Below, piece after piece: positions 1-7,014 of a stretch of DNA of 14,180 nt. The notes beneath the pieces were generated by a model. The model ran no database searches and had not been told where the DNA came from. It saw only the letters and a list, made by a program, of their open reading frames with translations. The translations under genes were made by a program, and so were the position numbers. Where the stretch lies: assembly GCA_900761995.1 (NCBI GenBank), contig CAAFEY010000010.1, positions 1-14,180 on the forward strand. The letters are read 5' to 3'. Positions within the stretch are counted from its first letter, which is position 1, and each line of letters begins with the position of its first letter. Origin of the DNA: an uncultured Collinsella sp. Its GTDB lineage: Bacteria > Actinomycetota > Coriobacteriia > Coriobacteriales > Coriobacteriaceae.

Positions 1-594
1 CTCGGGCTCGTCGTGCTCACCGAACAGTCGTCGAGCGAGCCCGAAGCACTCGGGCGCGTCGAGTGGATTAAGCTTTTCGGCGTCCTGTTCGACAAGGAAG
101 ACGAGGCCGCGCACCTGTTCAACGAGCAGAAGGCCCGCGTCGAGCAAACGTCGGGGCTCGCGTCGTCAGGTAAAACCGTGGCGTATTTCTACATTAACTC
201 GAACGGGGCCGCCGTCACGCGGCGGGCGGGCGACTACGTGGCGCAGATGATCGAACTTGCAGGCGGCAGCTACGCGCTCGATGACGCGCAGGCGTCGTCG
301 ACGTCAGGTTCGTCAGTAACGCTCGAAATGGAGCGCTTCTACGCGACGGCGAAGGATGCCGACATCATCGTCTACAACGGCACCATCGACGAGTCAGTTA
401 CCACCTTGAACGACTTCGTAGGCAAAAACGCGCTATTGTCGCAGTTCAAAGCCGTGAAGAACGGCAACGTCTGGGTCACAAGCGCCGACATGTACCAGCA
501 GATGACTTCTACCGCCGACATTATCGACGAGCTGCACGGGGCGTTCACCGGCGATGACGCGAGCGACTTCCATTATCTGAGGAAGCTCGGTTAG
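1..594 (+). CDS. ABC transporter substrate-binding protein, C-terminal part (iron/siderophore/cobalamin class)
   Basis: The reading frame is open from the first base, so this is the last 197 residues of a longer protein whose start and lipoprotein signal lie outside the window. The text matches the C-terminal lobe of TroA/BtuF/FecB-type binding proteins: a Glu-Trp-Ile-Lys stretch introducing the inter-lobe helix, then a second lobe ending in a pattern like 'AVKNGNVWVTS' followed by a short terminal helix. Such proteins capture a chelated metal or cofactor outside the membrane and deliver it to a FecCD permease. The permease gene begins four bases after this stop, which supports that role. The ligand (ferric siderophore, heme or cobalamin) cannot be decided from this fragment. 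A GTG at 13 is in frame but lies within the domain and is not a credible start. Confidence 0.85.
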   Translation, partial: LGLVVLTEQSSSEPEALGRVEWIKLFGVLFDKEDEAAHLFNEQKARVEQTSGLASSGKTVAYFYINSNGAAVTRRAGDYVAQMIELAGGSYALDDAQASSTSGSSVTLEMERFYATAKDADIIVYNGTIDESVTTLNDFVGKNALLSQFKAVKNGNVWVTSADMYQQMTSTADIIDELHGAFTGDDASDFHYLRKLG

Positions 595-598
595 CGCC

Positions 599-1639
599 AT
601 GAGAAGCCGGCTTTCCATGGCATACGACGAATCGGGGCGCGCCGCGCGGTGTCGCGTCGTTACGGTGCTGCTCGCTGTTGCCCTCATCGTGCTCGTCGGG
701 GCCAACCTGTGCATCGGGAGCGTGCTCGTGCCCGCAGACCACATCCCCGGCATCCTTTCGGGCGGCGCGGCCAATTCCATGGAAAGCCAGGTCATCTGGG
801 AGATTCGCCTGCCGCGCGTGTTTTCAGCCGTGCTTCTCGGCGGGGCGCTTTCCCTCTCCGGGTTCCTGCTGCAGACGTTTTTTAACAATCCCATCGCCGA
901 CCCGTTCATCTTGGGCGTCTCCTCGGGCGCAAAGTTCGTCGTCGCGCTTACGATGATCGTACTTCTGGGCGCGAACCAGGCCATGTCCTCGCCGGCCATG
1001 GTGGCCACAGCGTTTCTGGGCTCGCTTATCACCATCGGCTTCGTGCTCCTCATTGCACGGCGCATAAGGTCCATGGCCATGCTCATCGTGGCGGGCGTCA
1101 TGGTGGGATACATCTGCTCGGCGGCGACGAACTTCCTCATCGCCTTCGCCGACGACCAGTCCATCGTGAACCTGCACAACTGGTCTTTGGGTAGCTTCTC
1201 GGGTTCGAGCTGGGACGACGTCGTGGTCATCGCGGTCGTGGTGATCACCGTGAGCGCATGCGTATTCGCGATATCGAAGCCCCTTTCCGCCTTCCAGCTG
1301 GGAGAAGCCTACGCGAAAAGCGTCGGAGTGAACGTCGCACGCTTCCGCGTGGTGCTCGTCCTACTAGCGAGCATGCTCTCCGCCTGCGTGACCGCGTTCG
1401 CTGGTCCGGTATCGTTCGTAGGCATCGCGGTTCCACATCTCGTGAAGTCGGCGCTGAAGTCGTCGAAGCCCATCCGCGTGATTCCTGCGTGCTTCTTGGG
1501 AGGCGCCATCTTCTGCGCGGGCTGCGATTTGATCGCGCGCACGCTGTTCTCTCCCGTCGAGCTTTCCATCAGCGCCGTCACCGCTATCTTCGGCGCGCCG
1601 GTGGTTATCGCACTCATGTTGAAGAAGCGGGTGAGGTAG
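599..1639 (+). CDS. FecCD-family ABC transporter permease
   Basis: This 346-residue polytopic membrane protein forms the channel of a metal-chelate or cobalamin importer. Family hallmarks are clear: 'GGALSLSGFLLQ' near residue 81 followed by 'NNPIADPFILGVSSGA' around 97-111, and 'GPVSFVGIAVPHLVK' at 269-283, which is the conserved loop contacting the ATPase. The length is normal for the family. The start at 599 lies four bases after the binding-protein stop. An ATG at 617 is an alternative, because the Shine-Dalgarno-like AGGA at about 580 is rather far upstream. The stop abuts the start codon of the ATPase gene, consistent with translational coupling in one operon. Confidence 0.93.
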   Translation: MRSRLSMAYDESGRAARCRVVTVLLAVALIVLVGANLCIGSVLVPADHIPGILSGGAANSMESQVIWEIRLPRVFSAVLLGGALSLSGFLLQTFFNNPIADPFILGVSSGAKFVVALTMIVLLGANQAMSSPAMVATAFLGSLITIGFVLLIARRIRSMAMLIVAGVMVGYICSAATNFLIAFADDQSIVNLHNWSLGSFSGSSWDDVVVIAVVVITVSACVFAISKPLSAFQLGEAYAKSVGVNVARFRVVLVLLASMLSACVTAFAGPVSFVGIAVPHLVKSALKSSKPIRVIPACFLGGAIFCAGCDLIARTLFSPVELSISAVTAIFGAPVVIALMLKKRVR

Positions 1640-2821
1640 ATGGGGAAATTCGTGCCGCGGCCCAAAACGCAGACTGACGGAGCGCCGCTTTTCCGCATAA
1701 GCGACCTGTCGGCGGGCTACGACAAGAAGGTCGTAGTCGAAGGTGTCGATCTGGAGGTTCGCGCGGGCGACGTCGTGGCGCTCATCGGGCCGAACGGCTC
1801 GGGCAAGTCGACCATCTTGAAAACCATCACACGCCATCTTGCACCGCTTGCCGGCGCGGTCGAGCTCGACGGACGGGAGATTTCCCGATGGAAGACGGCG
1901 GAGTTCGCAAGGAACCTTGCCGTTATGCTGACAGATCGCCCCCGGACCGAGCTCCTCACCTGCCGCGATATCGTAGAGGCGGGAAGACATCCCTACACCG
2001 GGCGAATGGGCACACTCTCGCCCGACGACCATAGTCGGGTCGACGAGGCAATGAAAACCGCACATGTGGAAGAGCTCGCCGAGCGCGACTTCATGCAGAT
2101 AAGCGATGGGCAACGCCAGCGCGTCATGCTCGCACGCGCCATCGCGCAGGATCCGCGTGTGCTCGTGCTCGACGAGCCCACGTCGTATCTCGATATCCGC
2201 TACCAGATCGACCTGCTGCGAATACTTCGCCACCTTGCGAAATCGCGGAATGTGGCTGTCATCATGTCCATCCACGAACTCGAGCTCGCGCAGAAAAGCG
2301 CCGACAAGGTGATTTGCGTGAAGGACGGCCGGGTCTTCCGCGCCGGCGCACCCGAGGACATATTCACGCGCGAGACAATTGGCGAGCTCTACGGCCTTCA
2401 GCATGGCACCTTCAACGAGCGCTTCGGCAGCGTGGAAATTGGGCGCCCACACGGTGATGCGCACACTTTCGTCATCGCCGGCGCAGGTACGGGGTCGGCT
2501 GTGTTTCGCCAGCTCATCCGGCAGGGCAAGGCGTTCTACGCGGGCGTTCTGCACGAAGGGGACATCGACTGCGAGCTCGCGCGCGACCTGGCGACGGAAT
2601 GCGTGGCCGAGCGCGCCTTCGAGCCGATCGGGGATAAAACCATAGCCCGCGCCAAAGAGCTCCTCGTCCACTGTGCGCGCCTTATTGTGTGCCCCGCCGC
2701 CTTCGGCACCATAAACGCCCGCAACGCAGAGCTCGTCGAGTTCGCACGCTCGCATGGTATCGAGGTCGTGCGAGCGTGCGAAGGCGCATCGGAGGATTCC
2801 CAATTAGAGTGGGAAGGATAA
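1640..2821 (+). CDS. FecE-type ABC transporter ATPase with C-terminal extension
   Basis: This is the energising subunit of the metal-chelate importer. Visible motifs are Walker A GPNGSGKST at residues 50-58, an ABC signature reading ISDGQ at 154-158 (usually LSGGQ), Walker B VLVLDE at 174-179 and the switch histidine at 212. The start codon directly follows the permease stop (TAG then ATG), with GAGG just upstream. The ABC domain ends near residue 270, but the protein runs to 393. Residues 273-393 form a separate domain with a Rossmann-like opening (VIAGAGTGSAVFR). Ordinary FecE/BtuD proteins are about 255-270 residues. I cannot assign a function to the extension. Its position suggests regulation of, or coupling to, the transporter. 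Confidence 0.92.
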   Translation: MGKFVPRPKTQTDGAPLFRISDLSAGYDKKVVVEGVDLEVRAGDVVALIGPNGSGKSTILKTITRHLAPLAGAVELDGREISRWKTAEFARNLAVMLTDRPRTELLTCRDIVEAGRHPYTGRMGTLSPDDHSRVDEAMKTAHVEELAERDFMQISDGQRQRVMLARAIAQDPRVLVLDEPTSYLDIRYQIDLLRILRHLAKSRNVAVIMSIHELELAQKSADKVICVKDGRVFRAGAPEDIFTRETIGELYGLQHGTFNERFGSVEIGRPHGDAHTFVIAGAGTGSAVFRQLIRQGKAFYAGVLHEGDIDCELARDLATECVAERAFEPIGDKTIARAKELLVHCARLIVCPAAFGTINARNAELVEFARSHGIEVVRACEGASEDSQLEWEG

Positions 2822-2838
2822 ACTGGACTTTATTTTAA

Positions 2839-2931
2839 GGATCCTCAGGCTACAGCTCCTACGCCGGCGAGGTCTACAAGGCGCCGGAGAACCTCGTGAA
2901 CAAGAATTTCCACGCCGACGAGCCCAACTAG
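2839..2931 (+). pseudogene. IS3-family transposase (OrfB) remnant
   Basis: An open stretch of 30 codons ends at TAG 2929-2931 and has no start codon or ribosome binding site. It translates to a segment beginning YSSYAGEVYKAPENL and ending NFHADEPN. This strongly resembles the region of IS3/IS150-group OrfB transposases just before the integrase core, where the family typically reads 'YxSYxGE...NLLxRxFxAxxPN' and continues 'WxTDxTEF'. The remnant stops at PN, before the first catalytic Asp, so it cannot be active. It sits between the end of the ABC operon and the convergent TetR gene. The assignment rests on pattern memory over a short segment. Confidence 0.6.
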
Positions 2932-2933
2932 GC

Positions 2934-3545
2934 CTAGTCCAAGCGAGATTCCAGACTCGACAGGCCGTTGAGAGTCAGGTCGTTGGCAACCTCCGAGACA
3001 CGCTCGATAGGAACCGAACCGTCAGACAGCGCCCACGTGCGATAGATGCCGATGATACCGGACAGCAAAAACGCAAGATAGTAATCGAACATCTCGTCCT
3101 TGAGACCTTGGGGCAGCAAATCGCGCTCGGCAATCTCGTGCTCGAGCGGCGCACGAAGACGAGCCATGAAATCATCAAGCGGAATGTTCTCGATCAGCTG
3201 ACGATTGAGCACCAAGTTGTTGCACAGTGCCTCGTTAACGGTTTTAAAGAAGGTCGCCGCCGCGCCAAGGGCGCGCTCGTTGGTGTCGCCGTCCATGGAA
3301 GCAAGCGTTTTCTCGACCGAGTCGACAATCATATTCACCACATCGACGGCAATGGCATCGAGCAGGCCGTCAACCGTGCCAAAGTGCACGTAGAAGGTTT
3401 TGCGGTCGACATTGGCCTCGCGTGCGATGGCACTCACCGTAATGTCTGCCAGCGGCTTTTCCATGAGCAGACGCTCGAAAGCGGAAAGGATGGCATTACG
3501 GCTGCGAACAATGCGGCGGTCAAGACGCGGTTTGCTGGTTGCCAT
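2934..3545 (-). CDS. TetR/AcrR-family transcriptional regulator
   Basis: This is a 203-residue one-component repressor. The N-terminal helix-turn-helix covers roughly residues 16-62, including 'ITVSAIAREANVDRKTFYVHFG', which is the classic TetR pattern. The C-terminal half is helical and variable and would bind an unknown ligand and dimerise. I chose the ATG at 3545 because AAGGGA lies eight bases upstream. An in-frame start at 3572 has no such site. The gene lies 116 bases downstream of the flippase-like gene on the same strand, so it may regulate that gene or be cotranscribed with it. A short CATC-N4-GATG dyad lies just upstream, near 3575-3586, but it is too short to call an operator. Confidence 0.88.
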   Translation of the reverse strand: MATSKPRLDRRIVRSRNAILSAFERLLMEKPLADITVSAIAREANVDRKTFYVHFGTVDGLLDAIAVDVVNMIVDSVEKTLASMDGDTNERALGAAATFFKTVNEALCNNLVLNRQLIENIPLDDFMARLRAPLEHEIAERDLLPQGLKDEMFDYYLAFLLSGIIGIYRTWALSDGSVPIERVSEVANDLTLNGLSSLESRLD

Positions 3546-3661
3546 GGGCGTGTCCCTTCGATATGCGAGCATTCATCAACAGATGAGAGACAATCTACGT
3601 AAGAGGATTATCCCCCATACAGCACAAATATGCCCCGCATCATGAAGAACGCACGACTGCC

Positions 3662-4969
3662 CTACTGCGACTTGAGATGCTTCTTCTTATTGAGTGCCGA
3701 CGGAGATACGCGAATACCATCGCCTGTCTGGCGCACATAGGCTTTATGAGCCGGCTTAGCGGTCCCAGAAGCCTTCTGAGCGCGCTTCTTGGGATCAACG
3801 GTAACAGCATTCGTGGGGTGCGGCTTAGTGGGCGCAGAGGGCGTCTGAGGCGTGCGACCGAGCTTGCGCATCACACGATCCCAGCGCGCATGGATGCTCT
3901 CGTTGTGGGCGCTCTTAAGTCCCAGCAGGGGCGCAGCCAAAATGGTCGGCGCAATAAACGTAATGAGGCGCCACAGCAGATAACCGGCGGTCGAAGCCGA
4001 CCCAAAGAAATGACCCAGAAACAGCGCGAAGCCGCCCTCGGCACCGCCGGTACCACCGGGCAAGGGGACCGCAGAGCTCAGCAACTGGACAAAGGCGCTC
4101 GCGGCCATGACCGAGAAAAAGTCGACCTCGTGGTGGCCAAAGGCAAGCATTAGGAAATACGGAACCAGATAGAAAAACGCGAGCTGCAGCATGGTGATAA
4201 ACACGGTGAGCAGCATGGAAGAAAAATGTCCGGCTGAAAGCTTGAACTTCTCGGAGAAGGAGTAGATCTCGCCATCGACAAACGTGCGCCATCCCTCGAT
4301 CTTAGTGGCCGAGACACCAATGCGCTCAAGCCAATTGATGATGCAGTGGGCGACGCGCGTGACGGTCTTAGGCATGAGCGCGACGGCGAAGATGCCAAGC
4401 AAGATGCAGCAGTGCCCACCAAAGCTAAAGACGCACAGCAGCGTCATGTCGCCATAGCGCTCGGCAAAAAACGGCATGCGAGCAAGCAGTAGGATAGCGC
4501 CCCAGGCAACGAGGCCAAACTGATACACGATAAAGCGCGTGAATTGCGTGGCTCCGGCCTCGCCGACATTTTGGCCCGCCTTGGTCAGGCGGTAGATCTG
4601 AGCAGGAGTCGAGCCCATCATCATAGGTGTGAGGTTGCCAAAGAAGATGCCGCTCGCCTCGACCGAAATGAGGTCGCGAATGCCGACGGGTGAATTGGGG
4701 TCGAGCCAGACAGCGATCGCATAGGCCACAATGCCAAAGAACAGATACATGAACATGCAAAGACACGCGACAAAGAGCCATGACGCCTGGACGCTCGACA
4801 TAGCGGCCCAGAACTGCCCCATCTGCCCGGTTACCACCAGATAGACGATATAACCCACCAGCACGACGCCGATAAAGATGGCGCCGCGGCGTGCGCTCTT
4901 ATTGTCGTCTCCGTCCGAGGCCTCAACCTCGACCTGGGGCTTGGACGTATGCTGAGAGGACTCAGTCAT
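3662..4969 (-). CDS. YbhN/UPF0104-type flippase-like integral membrane protein
   Basis: This 435-residue protein has several hydrophobic helices (about 30-48, 62-88, 150-165, 178-198, 250-277, 285-300, 330-350). The motif 'PLPGGTGGAEGGFALFLG' at 302-319 and the GSTPAQIYRL stretch at 119-128 are typical of the lysylphosphatidylglycerol synthase transmembrane region/UPF0104 family, whose members flip or handle lipids and glycolipids. There is no soluble LPG-synthase catalytic domain, so it resembles the stand-alone YbhN type. Both ends are cytosolic-looking: an acidic 25-residue N-terminus and a Lys/Pro/Ala-rich tail from about 372 to 435. The start at 4969 is chosen for the AAGGAG four bases upstream. 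A longer frame reaching 5035 lacks support. The substrate is unknown. Confidence 0.85.
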   Translation of the reverse strand: MTESSQHTSKPQVEVEASDGDDNKSARRGAIFIGVVLVGYIVYLVVTGQMGQFWAAMSSVQASWLFVACLCMFMYLFFGIVAYAIAVWLDPNSPVGIRDLISVEASGIFFGNLTPMMMGSTPAQIYRLTKAGQNVGEAGATQFTRFIVYQFGLVAWGAILLLARMPFFAERYGDMTLLCVFSFGGHCCILLGIFAVALMPKTVTRVAHCIINWLERIGVSATKIEGWRTFVDGEIYSFSEKFKLSAGHFSSMLLTVFITMLQLAFFYLVPYFLMLAFGHHEVDFFSVMAASAFVQLLSSAVPLPGGTGGAEGGFALFLGHFFGSASTAGYLLWRLITFIAPTILAAPLLGLKSAHNESIHARWDRVMRKLGRTPQTPSAPTKPHPTNAVTVDPKKRAQKASGTAKPAHKAYVRQTGDGIRVSPSALNKKKHLKSQ

Positions 4970-5002
4970 GAGGCTCCTTCTAACAGTCAAATTATCTTGG
5001 AT

Positions 5003-5008
5003 ATTGTA
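5003..5008 (-). promoter_or_regulatory. Possible -10 element for the flippase-like gene
   Basis: On the minus strand the hexamer TACAAT (5 of 6 to consensus) lies about 34 bases before the chosen start codon and downstream of the tRNA terminator, where a new promoter is needed. No good -35 box is seen at 16-18 bases, so this is tentative. Confidence 0.3.
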
Positions 5009-5074
5009 CCCGTAAGGGCCATAAGCAGAACGCAAAGCTCTGGTTCAAACGGGAATTGCAGCCGGTTGTTTGAA

Positions 5075-5109
5075 AATAAAAAACCCGGCCTTCCATGGGA
5101 AGTCCGGGT
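5075..5109 (-). terminator. Intrinsic terminator of the tRNA-Glu unit
   Basis: In the minus-strand transcript ACCCGG and CTTCC arms pair with GGAAG and CCGGGT around a 3-base loop with one internal mismatch (5083-5094 with 5098-5109). A U-rich tract follows immediately (5075-5082). It lies 11 bases past the CCA end of the second tRNA and insulates the flippase gene. Confidence 0.9.
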
Positions 5110-5119
5110 ATCAGATGCG

Positions 5120-5196
5120 TGGTAGCCCGTACCAGATTCGAACTGGTGATCTCCGCCTTGAGAGGGCGGCGTCCTAAACCGCTAGACGAACGGGCC
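5120..5196 (-). tRNA. tRNA-Glu (anticodon CTC), downstream copy
   Basis: The 77-base minus-strand sequence folds as a cloverleaf. A 7-bp acceptor stem (first pair a G-U wobble) closes a D arm GTC...GAC, an anticodon stem CCGCC/GGCGG with loop CTCTCAA (anticodon CTC, reading GAG) and a T arm ACCAG-TTCGAAT-CTGGT. Discriminator A is followed by an encoded CCA. The sequence is identical to the copy 22 bases upstream. Confidence 0.95.
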
Positions 5197-5218
5197 ATAG
5201 GGTTCAGCAGAAAAGAAG

Positions 5219-5295
5219 TGGTAGCCCGTACCAGATTCGAACTGGTGATCTCCGCCTTGAGAGGGCGGCGTCCTAAACCGCTAGACGAACGGGCC
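5219..5295 (-). tRNA. tRNA-Glu (anticodon CTC), upstream copy
   Basis: This is the first of two identical tandem 77-base genes, with the same cloverleaf, CTC anticodon and encoded CCA. The 22-base spacer to the next copy contains no promoter or terminator, so both are probably cut from one precursor. The two copies raise the dosage of the GAG-reading isoacceptor, consistent with heavy use of gag codons in neighbouring genes. Confidence 0.95.
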
Positions 5296-5326
5296 ACATG
5301 ACATCTGCACTGCCGTGCTGCAAGGA

Positions 5327-5358
5327 AGTATATTACGGGACAAAAAACGTCAGCGCAA
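5327..5358 (-). promoter_or_regulatory. Promoter of the tandem tRNA-Glu genes
   Basis: On the minus strand a -35 TTGCGC (5353-5358) is followed by a 17-base spacer and a -10 TAATAT (5330-5335). An overlapping alternative -10 TATACT lies at 5327-5332. Transcription would begin about 25-30 bases before the first tRNA. Confidence 0.55.
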
Positions 5359-5422
5359 GAAGAAATTCCAAATTGCCAAAAAATTGTCGGCAGGTTATGG
5401 AACACGCAGGTAAACTGGGTAG

Positions 5423-6817
5423 CTAATTCAAGTTGAGCTGGACCAAAAGAGCTTCGCGCTCGTTGGGGATGTTGTCTTCGATCACGGCGTCGAGGGCGGA
5501 GTTGAGAAGCTGACCCAGTTCCGGCCCGGGCTTGACTCCGGCACGGATCAGGTCGCCGCCGTTGATGGCGAGCATCTTGAGCATATAGGGCTCCCCTGCC
5601 TTCAGCAGCTCGTGCGCCATCGCGCGCATCTCCTCAATCGTCTCAACGTAATAGAAGCACGACGGGGCCTTGCCAAGTGTGTCGGCACGCTTGAGGTCCA
5701 TGAGCTCGTCAATCAGGCGGGCCGTGTCGACGCCCTCGCCCGAAAGCGCGCGCATCATATTGAGCAGGCAGGAGCGCTCGGGGCGCAGAGGCTTGTCGTG
5801 ATATTTGATGAGCAGGCACACGTCGCGCACCAGATCGTGCGAGAGCGCCAGGCGATCCATAATGACGCGCGCTTTCTTGGCGCCGAGCTCTGGATGACCG
5901 TAGAAGTGTCCGCTGCCGGCGTGATCGACCGTAAAGCACTCGGGTTTGGACACATCGTGCAAAAACGCCGCCCACATAAGACTCGACGAGGGCGCGACGC
6001 CGTCGCACAGCGCCAGCTCCCCTGCCACCGTCAGCACACGGGCGATATGCTCGTAAACGTTAAATGCATGATAGACACTTCGCTGATCAAAGCCGCGACC
6101 CGCTGCCAACTCGGGCACGGCGGCGCAGATGAGCTCGGGATAGCGGAGCATCGCGTCTCCCCCATGACCGGTCGAAAGAATGCCCTCGAGCTCAATACCC
6201 ACACGCTCACGCGCCACGGCATCGAGCAGCGGCGCGCACTCGGCAAGCGCACGCTTGGTCTCGGGCTCAATCATAAAGTCCAGACGGCAGGCAAAGCGCA
6301 CCGCACGCAGCATGCGCAGGGCGTCCTCGTTAAAGCGACGCTTGGGATCGCCGACAGCGCGAATCAGCTTGCGCTCCAAGTCACCCTGGCCGTCGTAGCG
6401 GTCGACAAGCCCGCGCTCGGGATGCCAGGCCATGGCATTGACGGTAAAGTCGCGGCGCGCCAGATCGTCCTCGAGCGAGGCGGCACGCTCCACACTCTGG
6501 GGATGACGACCATCGGTGTAAAAGCCATCCAGACGGTACGTGGTGACCTCGATACGCTCGCCATCGGAAATAGCCGTGATTCCGCCAAATTTAATGCCCG
6601 ATTCCACAACCGCGATGCCGGCGGCCTCGAGCGCTGCTTTGGACTCCTGCCACAGGCCGCTACAGCACATATCAACATCGTGGCTGGGGTACCCCATAAG
6701 GGCGTCGCGCACCCAACCGCCCACGTACCAAGCCTCAAGACCAGCCGCTTCAAGCGCGCGCAGGACGCGCAGGGACGCATCGGACGGTTGAGTACCGTTG
6801 AGCGAAACATTGCACAT
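5423..6817 (-). CDS. cca: CCA tRNA nucleotidyltransferase
   Basis: This class II nucleotidyltransferase adds or repairs the 3' CCA of tRNAs. The 464-residue protein has the head domain with GGWVRD at 33-38 and the metal-binding Asp pair in 'HDVD' (47 and 49). RRDFTVNA at 121-128 and 'RFNEDALRMLRAVRF' at 161-175 are the nucleotide-selecting and neck motifs. A C-terminal HD domain follows, with His-Asp at 286-287 and GHFYGHPELGA shortly after. An HD domain is typical of Actinobacteria and many other bacterial CCA enzymes. I chose the ATG at 6817 because a perfect AGGAGG lies eight bases upstream. The frame is open to 6835. It lies upstream of two tRNA genes that encode their own CCA, so for those the enzyme would act in repair. 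Confidence 0.95.
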   Translation of the reverse strand: MCNVSLNGTQPSDASLRVLRALEAAGLEAWYVGGWVRDALMGYPSHDVDMCCSGLWQESKAALEAAGIAVVESGIKFGGITAISDGERIEVTTYRLDGFYTDGRHPQSVERAASLEDDLARRDFTVNAMAWHPERGLVDRYDGQGDLERKLIRAVGDPKRRFNEDALRMLRAVRFACRLDFMIEPETKRALAECAPLLDAVARERVGIELEGILSTGHGGDAMLRYPELICAAVPELAAGRGFDQRSVYHAFNVYEHIARVLTVAGELALCDGVAPSSSLMWAAFLHDVSKPECFTVDHAGSGHFYGHPELGAKKARVIMDRLALSHDLVRDVCLLIKYHDKPLRPERSCLLNMMRALSGEGVDTARLIDELMDLKRADTLGKAPSCFYYVETIEEMRAMAHELLKAGEPYMLKMLAINGGDLIRAGVKPGPELGQLLNSALDAVIEDNIPNEREALLVQLNLN

Positions 6818-6954
6818 GCCTATGGCCTCCTGCACTTGTGAGCGTTAATCGATGGTTCTCAAGAAGTCTAACAAGAAACAAGAAAGCGCGCACACGCAAT
6901 CGCGTCGTCGATTAGATAAAACAAGACAGCAGACGCCACATACGTTCAGCGCGC

Positions 6955-6991
6955 AAAAAAAACACCCGCCTTGGTAATCCAAAGCGGGTGT
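6955..6991 (-). terminator. Intrinsic terminator after the second 1-phosphofructokinase gene
   Basis: Arms 6962-6974 and 6979-6991 form a 13-bp stem (one G-U pair in the minus-strand RNA) with a 4-base loop, followed by a run of eight U residues. It lies 24 bases past the kinase stop codon and ends the PTS cluster before cca. Confidence 0.95.
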
Positions 6992-7014
6992 TCGGCAACG
7001 ACGTATCGATGCTG

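Noticed and set aside
1364..2803. Minus-strand ORF of 479 codons over the ABC genes
   Set aside because: It is antisense to the permease and ATPase, whose Walker and FecCD motifs are unmistakable.
2797..2815. TTCCCA/TGGGAA hairpin at the end of the ATPase gene as a terminator
   Set aside because: The stem is only 6 bp and the following sequence begins GGATAAACTGG rather than a U-tract. The T-rich patch comes about 12 bases later.
5340..5400. GCC-N11-GGC with an A/T tract downstream of cca as a terminator
   Set aside because: The stem is too short and the U-run lies within the loop, not after the hairpin.
4992..5405. Minus-strand ORF with a duplicated peptide repeat
   Set aside because: The repeat is the translation of the two identical tRNA-Glu genes. 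It has no ribosome binding site and also crosses the tRNA terminator.
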